NCBI GenBank assembly: GCA_018656865.1
Contig: JABHYO010000167.1
Coordinates: 1-32,975, forward strand
Length of the DNA stretch: 32,975 nt
Direction of reading: 5' to 3'
Origin: Gammaproteobacteria bacterium
GTDB taxonomy: Bacteria > Pseudomonadota > Gammaproteobacteria > Pseudomonadales > Azotimanducaceae
Numbering within the stretch: the first letter of the stretch is position 1; each line of letters begins with the position of its first letter. The translations under genes and the position numbers were made by a program. The notes below the pieces were generated by a model. That model worked only from the letters and a program-made list of their open reading frames with translations, was not told where the DNA came from and ran no database searches. This document shows positions 9,266 to 18,102 of this stretch, piece by piece.

Positions 9266-9320
9266 CGGGGTCAGAGTAAATTAGCGGAGTAGATATTCCG
9301 GTAATTTACTCTAACTCCAG
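9266..9320. terminator. Dispersed-type hairpin between two convergent genes
   Basis: Perfect 11-bp arms (AGAGTAAATTA at 9273-9283 and its complement at 9302-9312) flank a smaller CGGA/TCCG stem, and weaker pairing extends outward. The left arm is part of GGGGTCAGAGTAAATTA, a sequence I recall as recurring between genes in many Gammaproteobacteria. It sits between the convergent rubrerythrin and rnt genes and may stop transcription from both sides. The rnt stop codon lies in the right arm. Confidence 0.6.
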
Positions 9321-9935
9321 TAATCCACCCAGGTCCCGCCACTTATTGACGATCTGGCAGAACAATTCTGATGTTTTGTCGCAGTCGTATTTAGCTGAGT
9401 GGGCTTCGTCACTATTGAAACCGATACCGGCAACATCGCACGCTCTGGACAAAACTGTCTGACCAAAGGCAAGCCCGCACAGGGTAGCTGTGTCGAAACT
9501 CGAAAACGGATGGAACGGGTTTCGTTTGATATTACAGCGAGCTGAGGCGGCGTTTATGAACGCCTGATCGAAGGATGCGTTATGTGCGACGATCACTGCT
9601 CTGTTGCAGCCTGTGCGTTTTATCTCGGTACGAATCGCCTTGAAGGTCTCGCTCAACGCCTCCTTTTCCGGCACTGCCATTCTGAAAGGATGATCTGGGT
9701 CGATCCCGGTAAATTCCAGTGCGGACTGCTCGATATTGGCGCCTGGGAAGGGTTCGATATTAAAAAATATGCGCTCACCGGGGACAAGGTAGCCGTCATC
9801 GTTCATCTGTAAGATGACAATGGCGCTTTCCAACAATGCATCGGTCCGCGGATTGAAACCGCCGGTTTCCAGATCGAGGACAACGGGGAGATAGCCACGG
9901 AACCGGTGGGCAATCGGTAGTTTTGTTTCACTCAA
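9306..9935 (-). CDS. rnt: Ribonuclease T
   Basis: RNase T is a DEDDh 3'-to-5' exoribonuclease that trims the 3' ends of tRNA and other stable RNAs. All catalytic residues are visible: D21 and E23 in DLET, D123 in HNASFD, and H179 and D184 in HSAKYD. The protein has 209 residues, close to the E. coli enzyme. It appears to start with TTG at 9935, overlapping the pyrC stop codon (TTGA), which suggests translational coupling. The next in-frame ATG comes after the first catalytic motif and so cannot be the start. The last codons and the stop lie within the intergenic hairpin at 9266-9320. Confidence 0.94.
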   Translation of the reverse strand: MSETKLPIAHRFRGYLPVVLDLETGGFNPRTDALLESAIVILQMNDDGYLVPGERIFFNIEPFPGANIEQSALEFTGIDPDHPFRMAVPEKEALSETFKAIRTEIKRTGCNRAVIVAHNASFDQAFINAASARCNIKRNPFHPFSSFDTATLCGLAFGQTVLSRACDVAGIGFNSDEAHSAKYDCDKTSELFCQIVNKWRDLGGLLELE

Positions 9936-10996
9936 TGAACACCATCTCTTAAGGGGTATCTTTCCCCGGAAGTTACTTTCCAGGCGATGGGTTCACCGCC
10001 ACGTGTTGGTATCAGTTCAGTATTGCCGAAGGTGAAGGATGCATCCACCTGCCAATCCTGTTGTGTTAATTCGATATGATCCTTATTGTGCGGCACGCCG
10101 TAGAAGTCCGCTCCATATTCGCTGGCGAATGCCTCAAGATATTCAAGTCTACCAACCGAGCTGAAAGCCTCCGCATAAAGTTCGATAGCGGCGTGTGCTG
10201 TATAACACCCGGCGGCGCAGCCGCAGGCGTTCTCCTTTGCACTTCTTGGGTGGGGTGCGGAGTCAGTGCCGAGGAAAAAGGAAGCATTGCCTGAGGTGGC
10301 TGCCTCCAGAAGTGCAACCTGATGAATATGACGTTTTAGGATAGGCAGACAGTAGTGGACGGGCCTGATGCCACCCACCAGCATATCGTTTCGATTGTAG
10401 AGCAGGTGGTGGGCTGTAATAGTCGCTGCAACCCGATCACTGGAATCCTGGACGAAACTGGCTGCCTGGCTGGTAGTGATATGTTCGAGTACAACCCTGA
10501 GCGAGGGGAACCTGCGAATAATCTCTGAGAGAATGGTGTCAATGAAAACGGCTTCCCGATCGAATATGTCGACATCTGCATCGGTAACTTCACCGTGAAC
10601 GGAAAGCACAATATCCTGTTCCTGCATGATCTCAAATATGGGATACAGTTTTTCTATGGCGTTAACACCAAACGCCGAGTTGGTTGTTGCACCGGCAGGG
10701 TATAGCTTGAATGCGCTGACCAGTCCTGACTGTTTGGCTGCAACCACGGTGTCGGCATCGGTTGTATCGGTAAGGTAGAGTGCCATTTGCGGGCTGAATC
10801 CAGGCGGGCTTAACGCCTGAATGCGTTCTCTATAGCTGATGGCTGACGAGACATCGATTACAGGCGGCACAAGGTTAGGCATGACCAGTACTCGACCGAA
10901 ATAACGGGCAGCATCGTGCACGGTGCGTGAAAGATACGCATCGTCACGCAGGTGGATGTGCCAGTCATCCGGTCTCTTCAATTTCAAGGTCTGCAT
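9932..10996 (-). CDS. pyrC: Dihydroorotase
   Basis: PyrC catalyses the reversible cyclisation of carbamoyl-aspartate to dihydroorotate in pyrimidine synthesis. At 354 residues it is of the class II type found in E. coli. Zinc and catalytic residues are H13 and H15 (HIHLRD), the carbamylated lysine K97 in FKLYPAG, H134, H172 in LEHITT and D245 in GTDSAPHP. It is cotranscribed with rnt, whose start overlaps its stop. Upstream it is divergent from argG, with 78 bases between the two start codons, so their promoters share this short space. Confidence 0.96.
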   Translation of the reverse strand: MQTLKLKRPDDWHIHLRDDAYLSRTVHDAARYFGRVLVMPNLVPPVIDVSSAISYRERIQALSPPGFSPQMALYLTDTTDADTVVAAKQSGLVSAFKLYPAGATTNSAFGVNAIEKLYPIFEIMQEQDIVLSVHGEVTDADVDIFDREAVFIDTILSEIIRRFPSLRVVLEHITTSQAASFVQDSSDRVAATITAHHLLYNRNDMLVGGIRPVHYCLPILKRHIHQVALLEAATSGNASFFLGTDSAPHPRSAKENACGCAAGCYTAHAAIELYAEAFSSVGRLEYLEAFASEYGADFYGVPHNKDHIELTQQDWQVDASFTFGNTELIPTRGGEPIAWKVTSGERYPLRDGVH

Positions 10997-11074
10997 GCAG
11001 CAAGGCTCTCAGGATTCCCGCCATTGTATCAAACAGGTAAGATAGCGCCCTCGATTTTCAACTGGACAGGGCCA

Positions 11075-12289
11075 ATGGCCGATTTCGACAAAGTAGTGCT
11101 CTCTTATTCAGGTGGACTGGATACCTCGGTAATCCTGAAGTGGCTGCAGGAAACCTACGACTGTGAAGTGGTGACATACACTGCGGATCTCGGGCAGGGT
11201 GAGGAACTGGAACCTGCTCGGGTCAAGGCTGCCAGCATGGGCGTTAAGGAAATTTACATCGACGATGTGCGTGAGGAGTTTGTTCGGGATTTCGTCTTTC
11301 CAATGTTCAGGTGTAACACCATATACGAGGGAGAATACCTGCTCGGCACCAGTATTGCCCGGCCGCTTATCGCCAAGCGACTCGTCGATATCGCCAATGA
11401 AACCGGTGCACAGGCCGTTGCCCATGGCGCTACCGGCAAAGGTAATGATCAGGTTCGCTTTGAACTCGGTGTCTACGGTCTAAAACCCGATGTACATGTG
11501 ATAGCACCCTGGCGGGAGTGGGATCTGAATTCCCGTGAGAGCCTGATGGAATTCTGTGAACTGCACCAAATCAAGGTGGATCAGAAACACGAGGGTGAAA
11601 AGTCCCCGTATTCCATGGACGCCAATCTGCTACACATCTCCTACGAGGGCGGCATTCTTGAAGACCCGGCTGCGGAGCCTGAAGAACCCATGTGGTTATG
11701 GACCGTGTCCCCGGAGGAGGCGCCGGATACGCCGACATATGTTGAACTGACCTACAGGCAGGGAGATGTTGTTGCTATCGATGGTACAGAAATGTCACCA
11801 GCGACCGTGCTGACAAAGCTAAATGAAGTTGCTGGAGCCAATGGTATTGGTCGCGTTGATATTGTCGAGAACCGCTACGTTGGAATGAAGGCCCGTGGGT
11901 GTTATGAAACACCGGGCGGCACTATCTTGCTGAAGGGACATCGCGCCATTGAGTCCATCACACTTGATCGTGAGCTGGCCCATTTAAAGGACGAATTGAT
12001 GCCGCGTTATGCGAGCCTTATTTATAACGGCTACTGGTGGTCACCGGAGCGTAGTGCGCTACAGGCGTTAATCGATGAATCCCAGCGCAACGTAAACGGC
12101 AAGGTGAGATTGAAGCTGTACAAGGGGAATGTCACCGTCGTTGGCAGGGAGTCGGCAACTGACAGCCTCTACGATGCCGATATTGTTACTTTTGAAGATG
12201 ACGCCGGGGCTTACGATCAGACCGATGCGGGGGGCTTCATCAAGTTGAATGCTCTGCGATTGAAGCTTGCCGCCAAACTCGGCCGCTAG
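11075..12289 (+). CDS. argG: Argininosuccinate synthase
   Basis: ArgG joins citrulline and aspartate with ATP to form argininosuccinate, the penultimate step of arginine synthesis. The 404-residue protein begins with the ATP pyrophosphatase loop SYSGGLDTS and contains [30 protein letters not shown] and the C-terminal [11 protein letters not shown]. The ATG at 11075 has GGACAGGG just upstream and gives the normal family length. The frame stays open upstream to 10952, but that extension runs antisense through pyrC and is not coding. With argD this makes two arginine genes within about 5 kb. Confidence 0.97.
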   Translation: MADFDKVVLSYSGGLDTSVILKWLQETYDCEVVTYTADLGQGEELEPARVKAASMGVKEIYIDDVREEFVRDFVFPMFRCNTIYEGEYLLGTSIARPLIAKRLVDIANETGAQAVAHGATGKGNDQVRFELGVYGLKPDVHVIAPWREWDLNSRESLMEFCELHQIKVDQKHEGEKSPYSMDANLLHISYEGGILEDPAAEPEEPMWLWTVSPEEAPDTPTYVELTYRQGDVVAIDGTEMSPATVLTKLNEVAGANGIGRVDIVENRYVGMKARGCYETPGGTILLKGHRAIESITLDRELAHLKDELMPRYASLIYNGYWWSPERSALQALIDESQRNVNGKVRLKLYKGNVTVVGRESATDSLYDADIVTFEDDAGAYDQTDAGGFIKLNALRLKLAAKLGR

Positions 12290-12348
12290 TTAGTTCTCAG
12301 CTGAAACACTAGTCGTCACGGGCAAACCCTTCAAAATAGGCGTCTGCC

Positions 12349-14415
12349 TCATTTACAAGATATGTCTGGGTAGCGGCGGGTCAGTGTTTCCAGAGTGGCG
12401 GTATTGCCGGTTCGTTCATAGGCAACCTTCAGCGGGCAGAGGCTGGTATTGCCCGGAGCTGGATTGATGGCGATAGATTTCTCAAAGTAAGTGGTTGCCG
12501 TATCGTTATCGGCGGGTGCCATCATGGCAGTCCGCCCAAGATACTCATAAAGCAGCCCTATCGATTCCTTCGAGGCTACCTCGGGAATATTTGCCTGCGC
12601 AGCCAGGCCCGTTTCCATCAGCATGGATTTCGCACCGGTGTTGTTGAGTGGCAGTAGTACTTCAAGTGTTGTCAGTTTTCCTGGGAACGTAGACTGTAGA
12701 CGCTGAAGTCGAATCAGCTCCTCCTGGCTCAATCCGTTTTGCGTGATGGCCAGGCCAACATATTGCCGGGTGAAACTCACCAGGCGCAGGTATGCGTAGT
12801 GAAGCTCATGTGGATCGGTAATCAGGCCGGTGATGTAGAGATCCAGCAGATAGTCTAGAAAGGGATCCATCGTTGGATTTCGTTTTGCGGAGCCGGATTC
12901 GTTCGGTGTGTACCTGAAGTATGCACCGTGCTGCTCCTGGGGATAGATCGGCAAACTTGAGGCGAACAGCGGTCGCTCGTTGTCTGCAAGAAAATCATGC
13001 ATGGTCTGTTGTTGAAGTTCGGCGGGTGCAAAAGGGGACAGGAATCGATTGGAGAAGACGAGGTTTTCCCAATTGCGCAGTTCGATATCGGGCCTCATAC
13101 CCCTGACTTTATGCAGATAACCGAGCACGCCTACCTCAAGATCGTCTCGCGCAAAGTAAACCGCCCCCGGTGGCAGCGATTCCAATAACTGTACGCCATA
13201 GTGTTCCACCCAGCCAGGCTCGCTGCGGTTGTTATCGCTGTAGTTACTGGCGGCAACACTTGCAACCAAAACAATGGCGAGTGTATTGGGCAATACACGA
13301 TGAGCGGTGCTGGCTTTCCTGACGTAGCTGGTAAGGAAATTAACACCCACCGCGAACCAGAAAGCTACCGCCAGATAGCTGATGACCGGGTAGGGCTTGA
13401 ATACGGCGCGGTATAGAAACTCGTAGCTGAAACCGAGCAGTTGATTCAGTACCAGGGTGGATCCCAGGAACATCAATACAAAAGTCAGTGTGATTGGCAT
13501 TGGCAGTGTTCGGAGCCCGATGACGAAGCCGGCGAGGATTATAGGGATAGCAATCGGCCCTAGTTGACTGCCACTTTGCCCGATCAGCCAGATTATGAAG
13601 CTGAGGCGATCGGATTGGTCAGCGATCACATGATGATCTGAGTAGGCAGATCGGGCGATATACTGAATAAGCTGATCGATGGTATCGATTTCTCCCAGCA
13701 GCGCGATAGCCGGGTTATCCGTTAACAGAATGGCGAGGTAAGGTGTCAGCCCCAGGGTGAAACAGGAAATTGTGCCAAGCCAGACCCTGAGAGCTTTCAG
13801 TTCGATGAAGACGTGACGCCAGACTGGAACCAGTACAAATACCAACGCCGGTGTCGACAGCAGCATGAGTGGCCAGTGGTTGGTCAGACTGAGCCCGTAA
13901 AGGAACGCAGTGAGATAAAGGTATCTCACATCCTTCGTTGATACATAACTTAGCAATGCACGCCAGCAAACCACAAAAAACAAACTTGCCAGGGTGTATA
14001 CCTCGATGATGATGGCCTGGGACCAGAAGGTGGTGCTGAATCCGTAGGCGAGCGCTGCCACCCAGGCGGTGGTTACGTTGCCAGTGGTTTTCTGTACGCA
14101 GGAATAGAAGACCGTGCAAGTGAGCGCGGCAAAAATCGCTGACATTAGGTTTCCGGCCATCACACCCGTGGGAAACAGCGGTACTAAGGCCTGACACAGG
14201 CCGGTGAAGAAAGGGTAACCCGGTGGATGGCTGATTCCGCCAAGCTGACAAACCATCTGGAACAGACCGGCGTCCTCAAGTGTAATGCCCCGTGGCATAG
14301 TCAGTACATAAGCAGCCAGTGTCGTTGCGAAGATGCTGCCCTGCAGTAGAGAAACTTTTATTGTTGGCGAACTAGTCAATGTCGTCGGTCTTGTCCTTGA
14401 ATTCACAGAGATCAT
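12349..14415 (-). CDS. DUF2723 multispanning membrane protein with TPR-like C terminus
   Basis: This 688-residue protein matches my recollection of DUF2723 proteins, distant relatives of GT-C type glycosyltransferases, whose substrates in bacteria are largely unknown. The N-terminal half carries many hydrophobic segments and the early loop signature EDAGLFQ...SHPPGYPF, where the acidic residue in the first loop is the likely catalytic site. The C-terminal part is soluble, with a short TPR-like helical stretch near residues 630-680. The ATG at 14415 lies 44 bases inside nth; in-frame GTG and TTG codons nearer the nth stop are alternatives. The overlap points to cotranscription at the end of the rnf-nth operon. 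An envelope glycan-modifying role is plausible but inferred. Confidence 0.8.
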   Translation of the reverse strand: MISVNSRTRPTTLTSSPTIKVSLLQGSIFATTLAAYVLTMPRGITLEDAGLFQMVCQLGGISHPPGYPFFTGLCQALVPLFPTGVMAGNLMSAIFAALTCTVFYSCVQKTTGNVTTAWVAALAYGFSTTFWSQAIIIEVYTLASLFFVVCWRALLSYVSTKDVRYLYLTAFLYGLSLTNHWPLMLLSTPALVFVLVPVWRHVFIELKALRVWLGTISCFTLGLTPYLAILLTDNPAIALLGEIDTIDQLIQYIARSAYSDHHVIADQSDRLSFIIWLIGQSGSQLGPIAIPIILAGFVIGLRTLPMPITLTFVLMFLGSTLVLNQLLGFSYEFLYRAVFKPYPVISYLAVAFWFAVGVNFLTSYVRKASTAHRVLPNTLAIVLVASVAASNYSDNNRSEPGWVEHYGVQLLESLPPGAVYFARDDLEVGVLGYLHKVRGMRPDIELRNWENLVFSNRFLSPFAPAELQQQTMHDFLADNERPLFASSLPIYPQEQHGAYFRYTPNESGSAKRNPTMDPFLDYLLDLYITGLITDPHELHYAYLRLVSFTRQYVGLAITQNGLSQEELIRLQRLQSTFPGKLTTLEVLLPLNNTGAKSMLMETGLAAQANIPEVASKESIGLLYEYLGRTAMMAPADNDTATTYFEKSIAINPAPGNTSLCPLKVAYERTGNTATLETLTRRYPDISCK

Positions 14416-15013
14416 AGATCACGCAGGCACTGCAGCGAGGTTTTCTTGCCGTGCAGATATAGCGACCATGAAGAATCAGCCAGTGATGAGCATCTCGGAT
14501 AAACTCGTCCGGAATCACCTTTAGCAGTTTCTTTTCTACCTGCGGTACATTCTTTCCGGGAGCGAACTTCGTCCGGTTGGAAAACCTGAAGATGTGAGTG
14601 TCCACCGCCATGGTCGGTTCGCCAAAAGCCGTATTGAGAACTACGTTGGCAGTCTTCCGTCCAACACCCGGCAGGGCCTCCAGTTCTTCTCTGGTTCTCG
14701 GCACGGTCGAGCGGTGCTGGTCGATCAATAACCGGCAGGTCTTGATGATATTTTCTGCCTTGCTGTTGAATAGACCGATCGTCTTGATATGACGCTTCAG
14801 TTTTTGTTGACCAAGAGAAAAGATCGCCTCGGGCGTGTTGGCGATGGGGTAGAGCTTCTCCGTTGCCTTGTTTACGCTGACATCGGTTGCCTGGGCTGAC
14901 AGAATGACCGCGATTAGGAGTTCGAAGTTGGAATCATAATTGAGTTCCGTTGTCGGGTTGGGATTCTCCTCCCTGAGTCGGGACAGGATTTGATATCGCT
15001 TTTCAGGATTCAT
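14372..15013 (-). CDS. nth: Endonuclease III (DNA glycosylase/AP lyase)
   Basis: Nth removes oxidised pyrimidines from DNA and cuts the resulting abasic site. The 213-residue protein is nearly colinear with the E. coli enzyme. The helix-hairpin-helix LPGVGRKTANVV contains catalytic K120, and D138 lies in AVDTHIFR. The [4Fe-4S] ligands C187, C194, C197 and C203 follow the C-x6-C-x2-C-x5-C pattern. It sits immediately downstream of rnfE, the usual gammaproteobacterial arrangement, but the gap holds a small palindromic element (15069-15166). Its 3' end overlaps the start of the DUF2723 gene. Confidence 0.97.
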   Translation of the reverse strand: MNPEKRYQILSRLREENPNPTTELNYDSNFELLIAVILSAQATDVSVNKATEKLYPIANTPEAIFSLGQQKLKRHIKTIGLFNSKAENIIKTCRLLIDQHRSTVPRTREELEALPGVGRKTANVVLNTAFGEPTMAVDTHIFRFSNRTKFAPGKNVPQVEKKLLKVIPDEFIRDAHHWLILHGRYICTARKPRCSACVIYDLCEFKDKTDDID

Positions 15014-15068
15014 TCTATTCCTTGCGTTCCTATTAGCTAATTCTCATCCGAGCACTCGATACCGCGGT

Positions 15069-15166
15069 GCTAGTTTCCTGATAACTATTTGATTTACAAA
15101 CTAACGCCTCTGGAATGTCGCATCAAATCGTGCTGAAAACTGCCTTTTTCGGACGGAAACTAGCTA
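15069..15166. repeat. Nested inverted-repeat element between rnfE and nth
   Basis: A 10-bp inverted repeat (GCTAGTTTCC at 15069-15078 and its complement at 15155-15164) encloses a second, 7-bp pair (ATTTGAT at 15087-15093 and ATCAAAT at 15122-15128). The right part, 15134-15166, recurs at 2-34 with two mismatches. The rnfE stop codon (15164-15166) is made from the end of the element. It resembles a small non-autonomous palindromic repeat. Confidence 0.65.
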
Positions 15167-15781
15167 ATGGCTCTTGGCATCCACAAGATTCTTGAGCGCT
15201 ATGATGCAGCCAAGGGTTAGAAAGGCGCCCGGCGGTAGCACTATGAGAAGGAAACCTGTATCCGTGAATCGCAATGTCACATCCGGTAGACCGGTTAGCA
15301 AATGCAGATTGGCAAAAAGTGTGCCCTGGCCGATGACTTCTCTGATCGTGCCCATGAGGAGAAGTACTGCCATGAATCCAGTGCCCATCATTAGACCGTC
15401 CCAGGTAGCAGCGCTGATGGGGTTCCTGCTGGCGAACGCTTCAGCCCGACCCAGTAAAGTGCAGTTGGTGACGATCAGAGCCACGAATAGACCGATTCGT
15501 TGATGAAGTTCGAAGAACCAGTACTGGAGTAGCATATCTGCCAGCGTGACGAAGCTGGCGATAACCAGAATCTGAACCGGTAGGCGGGTTTCATCATCAA
15601 GGAGTCCCCGGAGGAGGCTGATAAGAAAATTGGACAAAGTCAGGACCATCAGTGTGGTCAGGCCGAGACCGAGGCTGGTACTAAAGCTGTTTGACACCGC
15701 AAGCAGTGGGCAGAGGCCAAGTAGTTGCACCAGGGCGGGGTTATTGCGCCACAGTCCTTCCTTGGCGAGGGAACTCATCAT
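15164..15781 (-). CDS. rnfE: Rnf/Rsx electron transport complex subunit E
   Basis: RnfE is an integral inner-membrane subunit of the Rnf complex, paired with the homologous RnfA in opposite topology. NPALVQLLGLCPLLAVS near the N terminus, IVTNCTLLGRAEAFASRN and MGTIREVIGQG are family hallmarks. At 205 residues it is shorter than the E. coli protein (about 231). The ATG at 15781 overlaps the rnfG stop (ATGA), and a second ATG follows directly at 15778. The stop codon lies within the repeat at 15069-15166, so the C-terminal end may have been set by insertion of that element. Confidence 0.94.
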   Translation of the reverse strand: MMSSLAKEGLWRNNPALVQLLGLCPLLAVSNSFSTSLGLGLTTLMVLTLSNFLISLLRGLLDDETRLPVQILVIASFVTLADMLLQYWFFELHQRIGLFVALIVTNCTLLGRAEAFASRNPISAATWDGLMMGTGFMAVLLLMGTIREVIGQGTLFANLHLLTGLPDVTLRFTDTGFLLIVLPPGAFLTLGCIIALKNLVDAKSH

Positions 15782-16266
15782 CTTTCAAAACCTTTCTTCG
15801 TGGCCCGAACAACAGCGCGAGATGTGATGGTGGCACCGGTAATGGCGTCGAAGTCACCCTCAGGTGCGAGTTCGAAGTTACTTTCATAGGTATGGCCGTT
15901 GAAAGTCTCTACCCAGTGTGAAATCCGATGATCGATCTTGTCTCCCAGCCCCGGCGTTTCCCTGTGATGGGTAACGCGTACATTGAGGATGCTGGATTCG
16001 AGATCGACAGCAACGAGGAGTTCGATATCGCCATTGTATCCATCATTCGTTACCACCTTTCTGATATAACCCTGAAGTTCTCCGGCTCGTCTAATTTCAT
16101 AGCCACCCGCAATCCTGATGAATTCGCCACCATCTGCCATCTGTCGCAGTAGTTTCTGCGTGTGCTGAATGCGATTTGTGGCAATAACCTCTCTGGTCCC
16201 GACATTGGTCAATGCCAGGAGTATTGCAAAGATCAGAGCCAGCGCCACAGGTTTAATTATCTTCAT
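15778..16266 (-). CDS. rnfG: Rnf electron transport complex subunit G
   Basis: RnfG is a single-span, mostly periplasmic subunit that carries a covalently attached FMN. One N-terminal membrane segment (about residues 5-22) is followed by DGYNGDIELLVAVD, HHRETPGLGDKID and the flavinylation motif TGATITS near the C terminus, which supplies the FMN-linked threonine. The protein ends shortly after this motif and has only 162 residues, against about 206 in E. coli. The ATG at 16266 is chosen because the membrane segment follows at once; an ATG at 16299 would add 11 residues from inside rnfD. It overlaps rnfD by 14 bases and rnfE by 4. Confidence 0.93.
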   Translation of the reverse strand: MKIIKPVALALIFAILLALTNVGTREVIATNRIQHTQKLLRQMADGGEFIRIAGGYEIRRAGELQGYIRKVVTNDGYNGDIELLVAVDLESSILNVRVTHHRETPGLGDKIDHRISHWVETFNGHTYESNFELAPEGDFDAITGATITSRAVVRATKKGFER

Positions 16267-17218
16267 GCAGCTGCTCTCTTGCCGAAAAAACATGATCAAT
16301 CATGGGGGAACAGGCATTCATTAACAGAACGGCAAAGGCGATTCCTTCCGGGTATGCGCCGATGGTTCTAATGACAAAGGTGAACACGCCGATGCCGAAA
16401 CCGTAGAGCAGCAATCCCCGAGAATCGGAAGGAGCGGTGACGGGATCGGTGACGACGAAGAATGCTGCCAGCATGGTTGCGCCGGATAGCAGATGGAAGC
16501 CTGGCGATCCCAGGCTTGCCGAAGAGCCGCTGTCGTAAAAAATGAGTGCCAGCAGCACAAGACATCCCAGCATTCCAGCCGGAGCCTGCCATGAAATAAT
16601 TCTGCGATACAGCAGATAGAGACCTCCGGCAAGAAAACACAGGTTGATCACCATCCAGTTGAACCAGTTTGCTGACTGCAGGGAATCGAAGAACTCCGTG
16701 TTCGTGGTGCCGGTCCTAAACTTGTACGCATCCAGAGGTGTTGCGGCGGTAACACCGTCATAGGCAGCACGCCCGTCCATCATCGTTACTTTCGCAGACA
16801 GTGTGTCGGTGAGAGAAAGCCTGAATTCCGGTTCGGGCCACTGTGACATGGAAAGAGGGAAAGACACGATCAGTACCGCAAAACCGACCATGGCCGGGTT
16901 GAACACGTTTTGACCCATTCCACCGTAGACGTGTTTACCAAAGACCACGGCAAAGACTATACCTACAGCCACCTGCCAGAGAGGTAGTAGGGGAGGCAGG
17001 CACAGTCCCAGGAGCACGGCGCTGACCATCACTGTGCCGTCGCCAAGACTAAGAATCGGCAGTTGGCGCATCCGCAGGATTATCGCCTCGGTTGCAGCTG
17101 CGACGGTGATCGCAACAATAAGATTGATGATAACGCCTGCACCGTATAGCCAAGTGTAGGCGACAGTACCTGGCAACAGGGCTAGTAAAGTCATGCGCAT
17201 GATGCCAGACGTAGTCAT
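16253..17218 (-). CDS. rnfD: Rnf electron transport complex subunit D
   Basis: RnfD is a multispanning membrane subunit with a covalent FMN, and is thought to contribute to ion transport across the inner membrane. YGGMGQNVFNPAMVGF and the FMN-threonine region DGVTAATPLDAYKF are clear, as is VVTDPVTAPSDSRG. At 321 residues it is shorter than the E. coli protein (about 352). The start lacks the usual leading segment: MTTSGIMRM seems to correspond to the point just before the first membrane helix of E. coli RnfD. The ATG overlaps the stop of the fused rnfB gene (ATGA). The lost N terminus adjoins the place where rnfC is missing, so both may come from one deletion. Confidence 0.93.
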   Translation of the reverse strand: MTTSGIMRMTLLALLPGTVAYTWLYGAGVIINLIVAITVAAATEAIILRMRQLPILSLGDGTVMVSAVLLGLCLPPLLPLWQVAVGIVFAVVFGKHVYGGMGQNVFNPAMVGFAVLIVSFPLSMSQWPEPEFRLSLTDTLSAKVTMMDGRAAYDGVTAATPLDAYKFRTGTTNTEFFDSLQSANWFNWMVINLCFLAGGLYLLYRRIISWQAPAGMLGCLVLLALIFYDSGSSASLGSPGFHLLSGATMLAAFFVVTDPVTAPSDSRGLLLYGFGIGVFTFVIRTIGAYPEGIAFAVLLMNACSPMIDHVFSAREQLHEDN

Positions 17219-18102
17219 TGTCGGGCTCTGAGTGATTCGAGCAGCGCCGCTTTATCGTTGCTGCTTGGCCTGCTGACTATTTTATTGTCGATGTTGTTCA
17301 AGCGAGCCTGGCGGCGAAGATATCTGGTTTCGTTGCTGGCATGTGTTGCCTCTGCCTGTCTTTGTCGTGACACGATCTCCTTGGATGTGTGAAAGGCTGC
17401 AGTCAACGAGATGTTGCTTGGGCAAACCTGGTCGCAATGTATACATTCGATACAGCGGTGCAGGTCAAGACCTGTCAGTTGTTCTGGGTTCTGCCTTGCC
17501 CGGTACAGAAGCTGGGGTTGCAGGTTGCGTGGGCAGACCGATTCACACCAGCCACAGTTGATGCAGGCAGTGGTTTCTTTAGGGAATTCAGATAGGGGAG
17601 GTGTTGAAACAGGCTCGAGATCGATACAGTCCACTGGACAGGGCTCAAGACAGAGTTCGCAGCCGGTACAGTGATCCTCGACGACAGTATGCATCTGCTG
17701 TTGCGCACCAACGATGGCATCGACGGGGCATGCGGAGATACAGAGCGTGCAACCGATGCATTCGCTTTCACGAATGACGGCCAACATCGCCATTGATTGT
17801 TCTTTGAGATCTTCCGCCAGGTCAGTCTCACTTCTCCCGAGCAGGCTTGCCAGGTTGCTGATAACGTCATCGCCGCCAGGTGGGCAACGATTGATGGCCT
17901 CCCCTTTGGCAATAGCCTGAGCGTAGGGTCGACACCCGGGATAGCCACACTGAGCGCACTGTGTCTGAGGCAGCAGTCTGTTAATTTCATCGATGACCAC
18001 CTCTGATGAGGGTGACAACCTTTGCCGGGCGAATACAAGCAGGCAGGCACAGAATCCAGTCAGTCCCGTCAGGAGAATAAGATCAGGCAGAATCTGGTCC
18101 AT
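17215..18102 (-). CDS. rnfB: RnfB fused to the C-terminal ferredoxin part of RnfC
   Basis: The first 165 residues or so are a normal RnfB: a membrane anchor (about 5-25), a four-cysteine FeS domain (C49, C52, C57, C73) and a two-cluster ferredoxin (C115/118/121/125 and C145/148/151/155). The chain then continues into C180xxC183xxC186xxxC190P and C217xxC220xxC223xxxC227PSN. This pair matches the C-terminal two-cluster domain of RnfC (compare CIECGACAWVCPSN in E. coli). The tail with RRQARL also resembles the end of RnfC. The N-terminal RnfC body, which binds NADH and FMN, is absent and no rnfC follows. The 295-residue product could carry five [4Fe-4S] clusters. Assignment of both halves is firm; how electrons enter the complex is unknown. 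Confidence 0.9.
   Translation of the reverse strand: MDQILPDLILLTGLTGFCACLLVFARQRLSPSSEVVIDEINRLLPQTQCAQCGYPGCRPYAQAIAKGEAINRCPPGGDDVISNLASLLGRSETDLAEDLKEQSMAMLAVIRESECIGCTLCISACPVDAIVGAQQQMHTVVEDHCTGCELCLEPCPVDCIDLEPVSTPPLSEFPKETTACINCGWCESVCPRNLQPQLLYRARQNPEQLTGLDLHRCIECIHCDQVCPSNISLTAAFHTSKEIVSRQRQAEATHASNETRYLRRQARLNNIDNKIVSRPSSNDKAALLESLRARQ

Noticed and set aside
10952-11074. Upstream extension of the argG reading frame
   Set aside because: It runs antisense through the pyrC start, adds 41 residues foreign to argininosuccinate synthase, and the ATG at 11075 has a ribosome-binding site and gives the normal length.
10997-11074. Promoter boxes between pyrC and argG
   Set aside because: A TACAAT on the minus strand near 11023-11028 resembles a -10 box, but no matching -35 box was found.
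12290-12348. Possible terminator between argG and the DUF2723 gene
   Set aside because: Only a short imperfect palindrome around TCAGCTGA is visible, with no T run, so it is not called.
17475-18050. Open frame of 191 codons overlapping the fused rnfB gene on the same strand
   Set aside because: The rnfB frame carries all the cysteine motifs; the alternative frame has no family features. I also considered that the fusion arose from a frameshift, but the frame is open and motif-rich from end to end.
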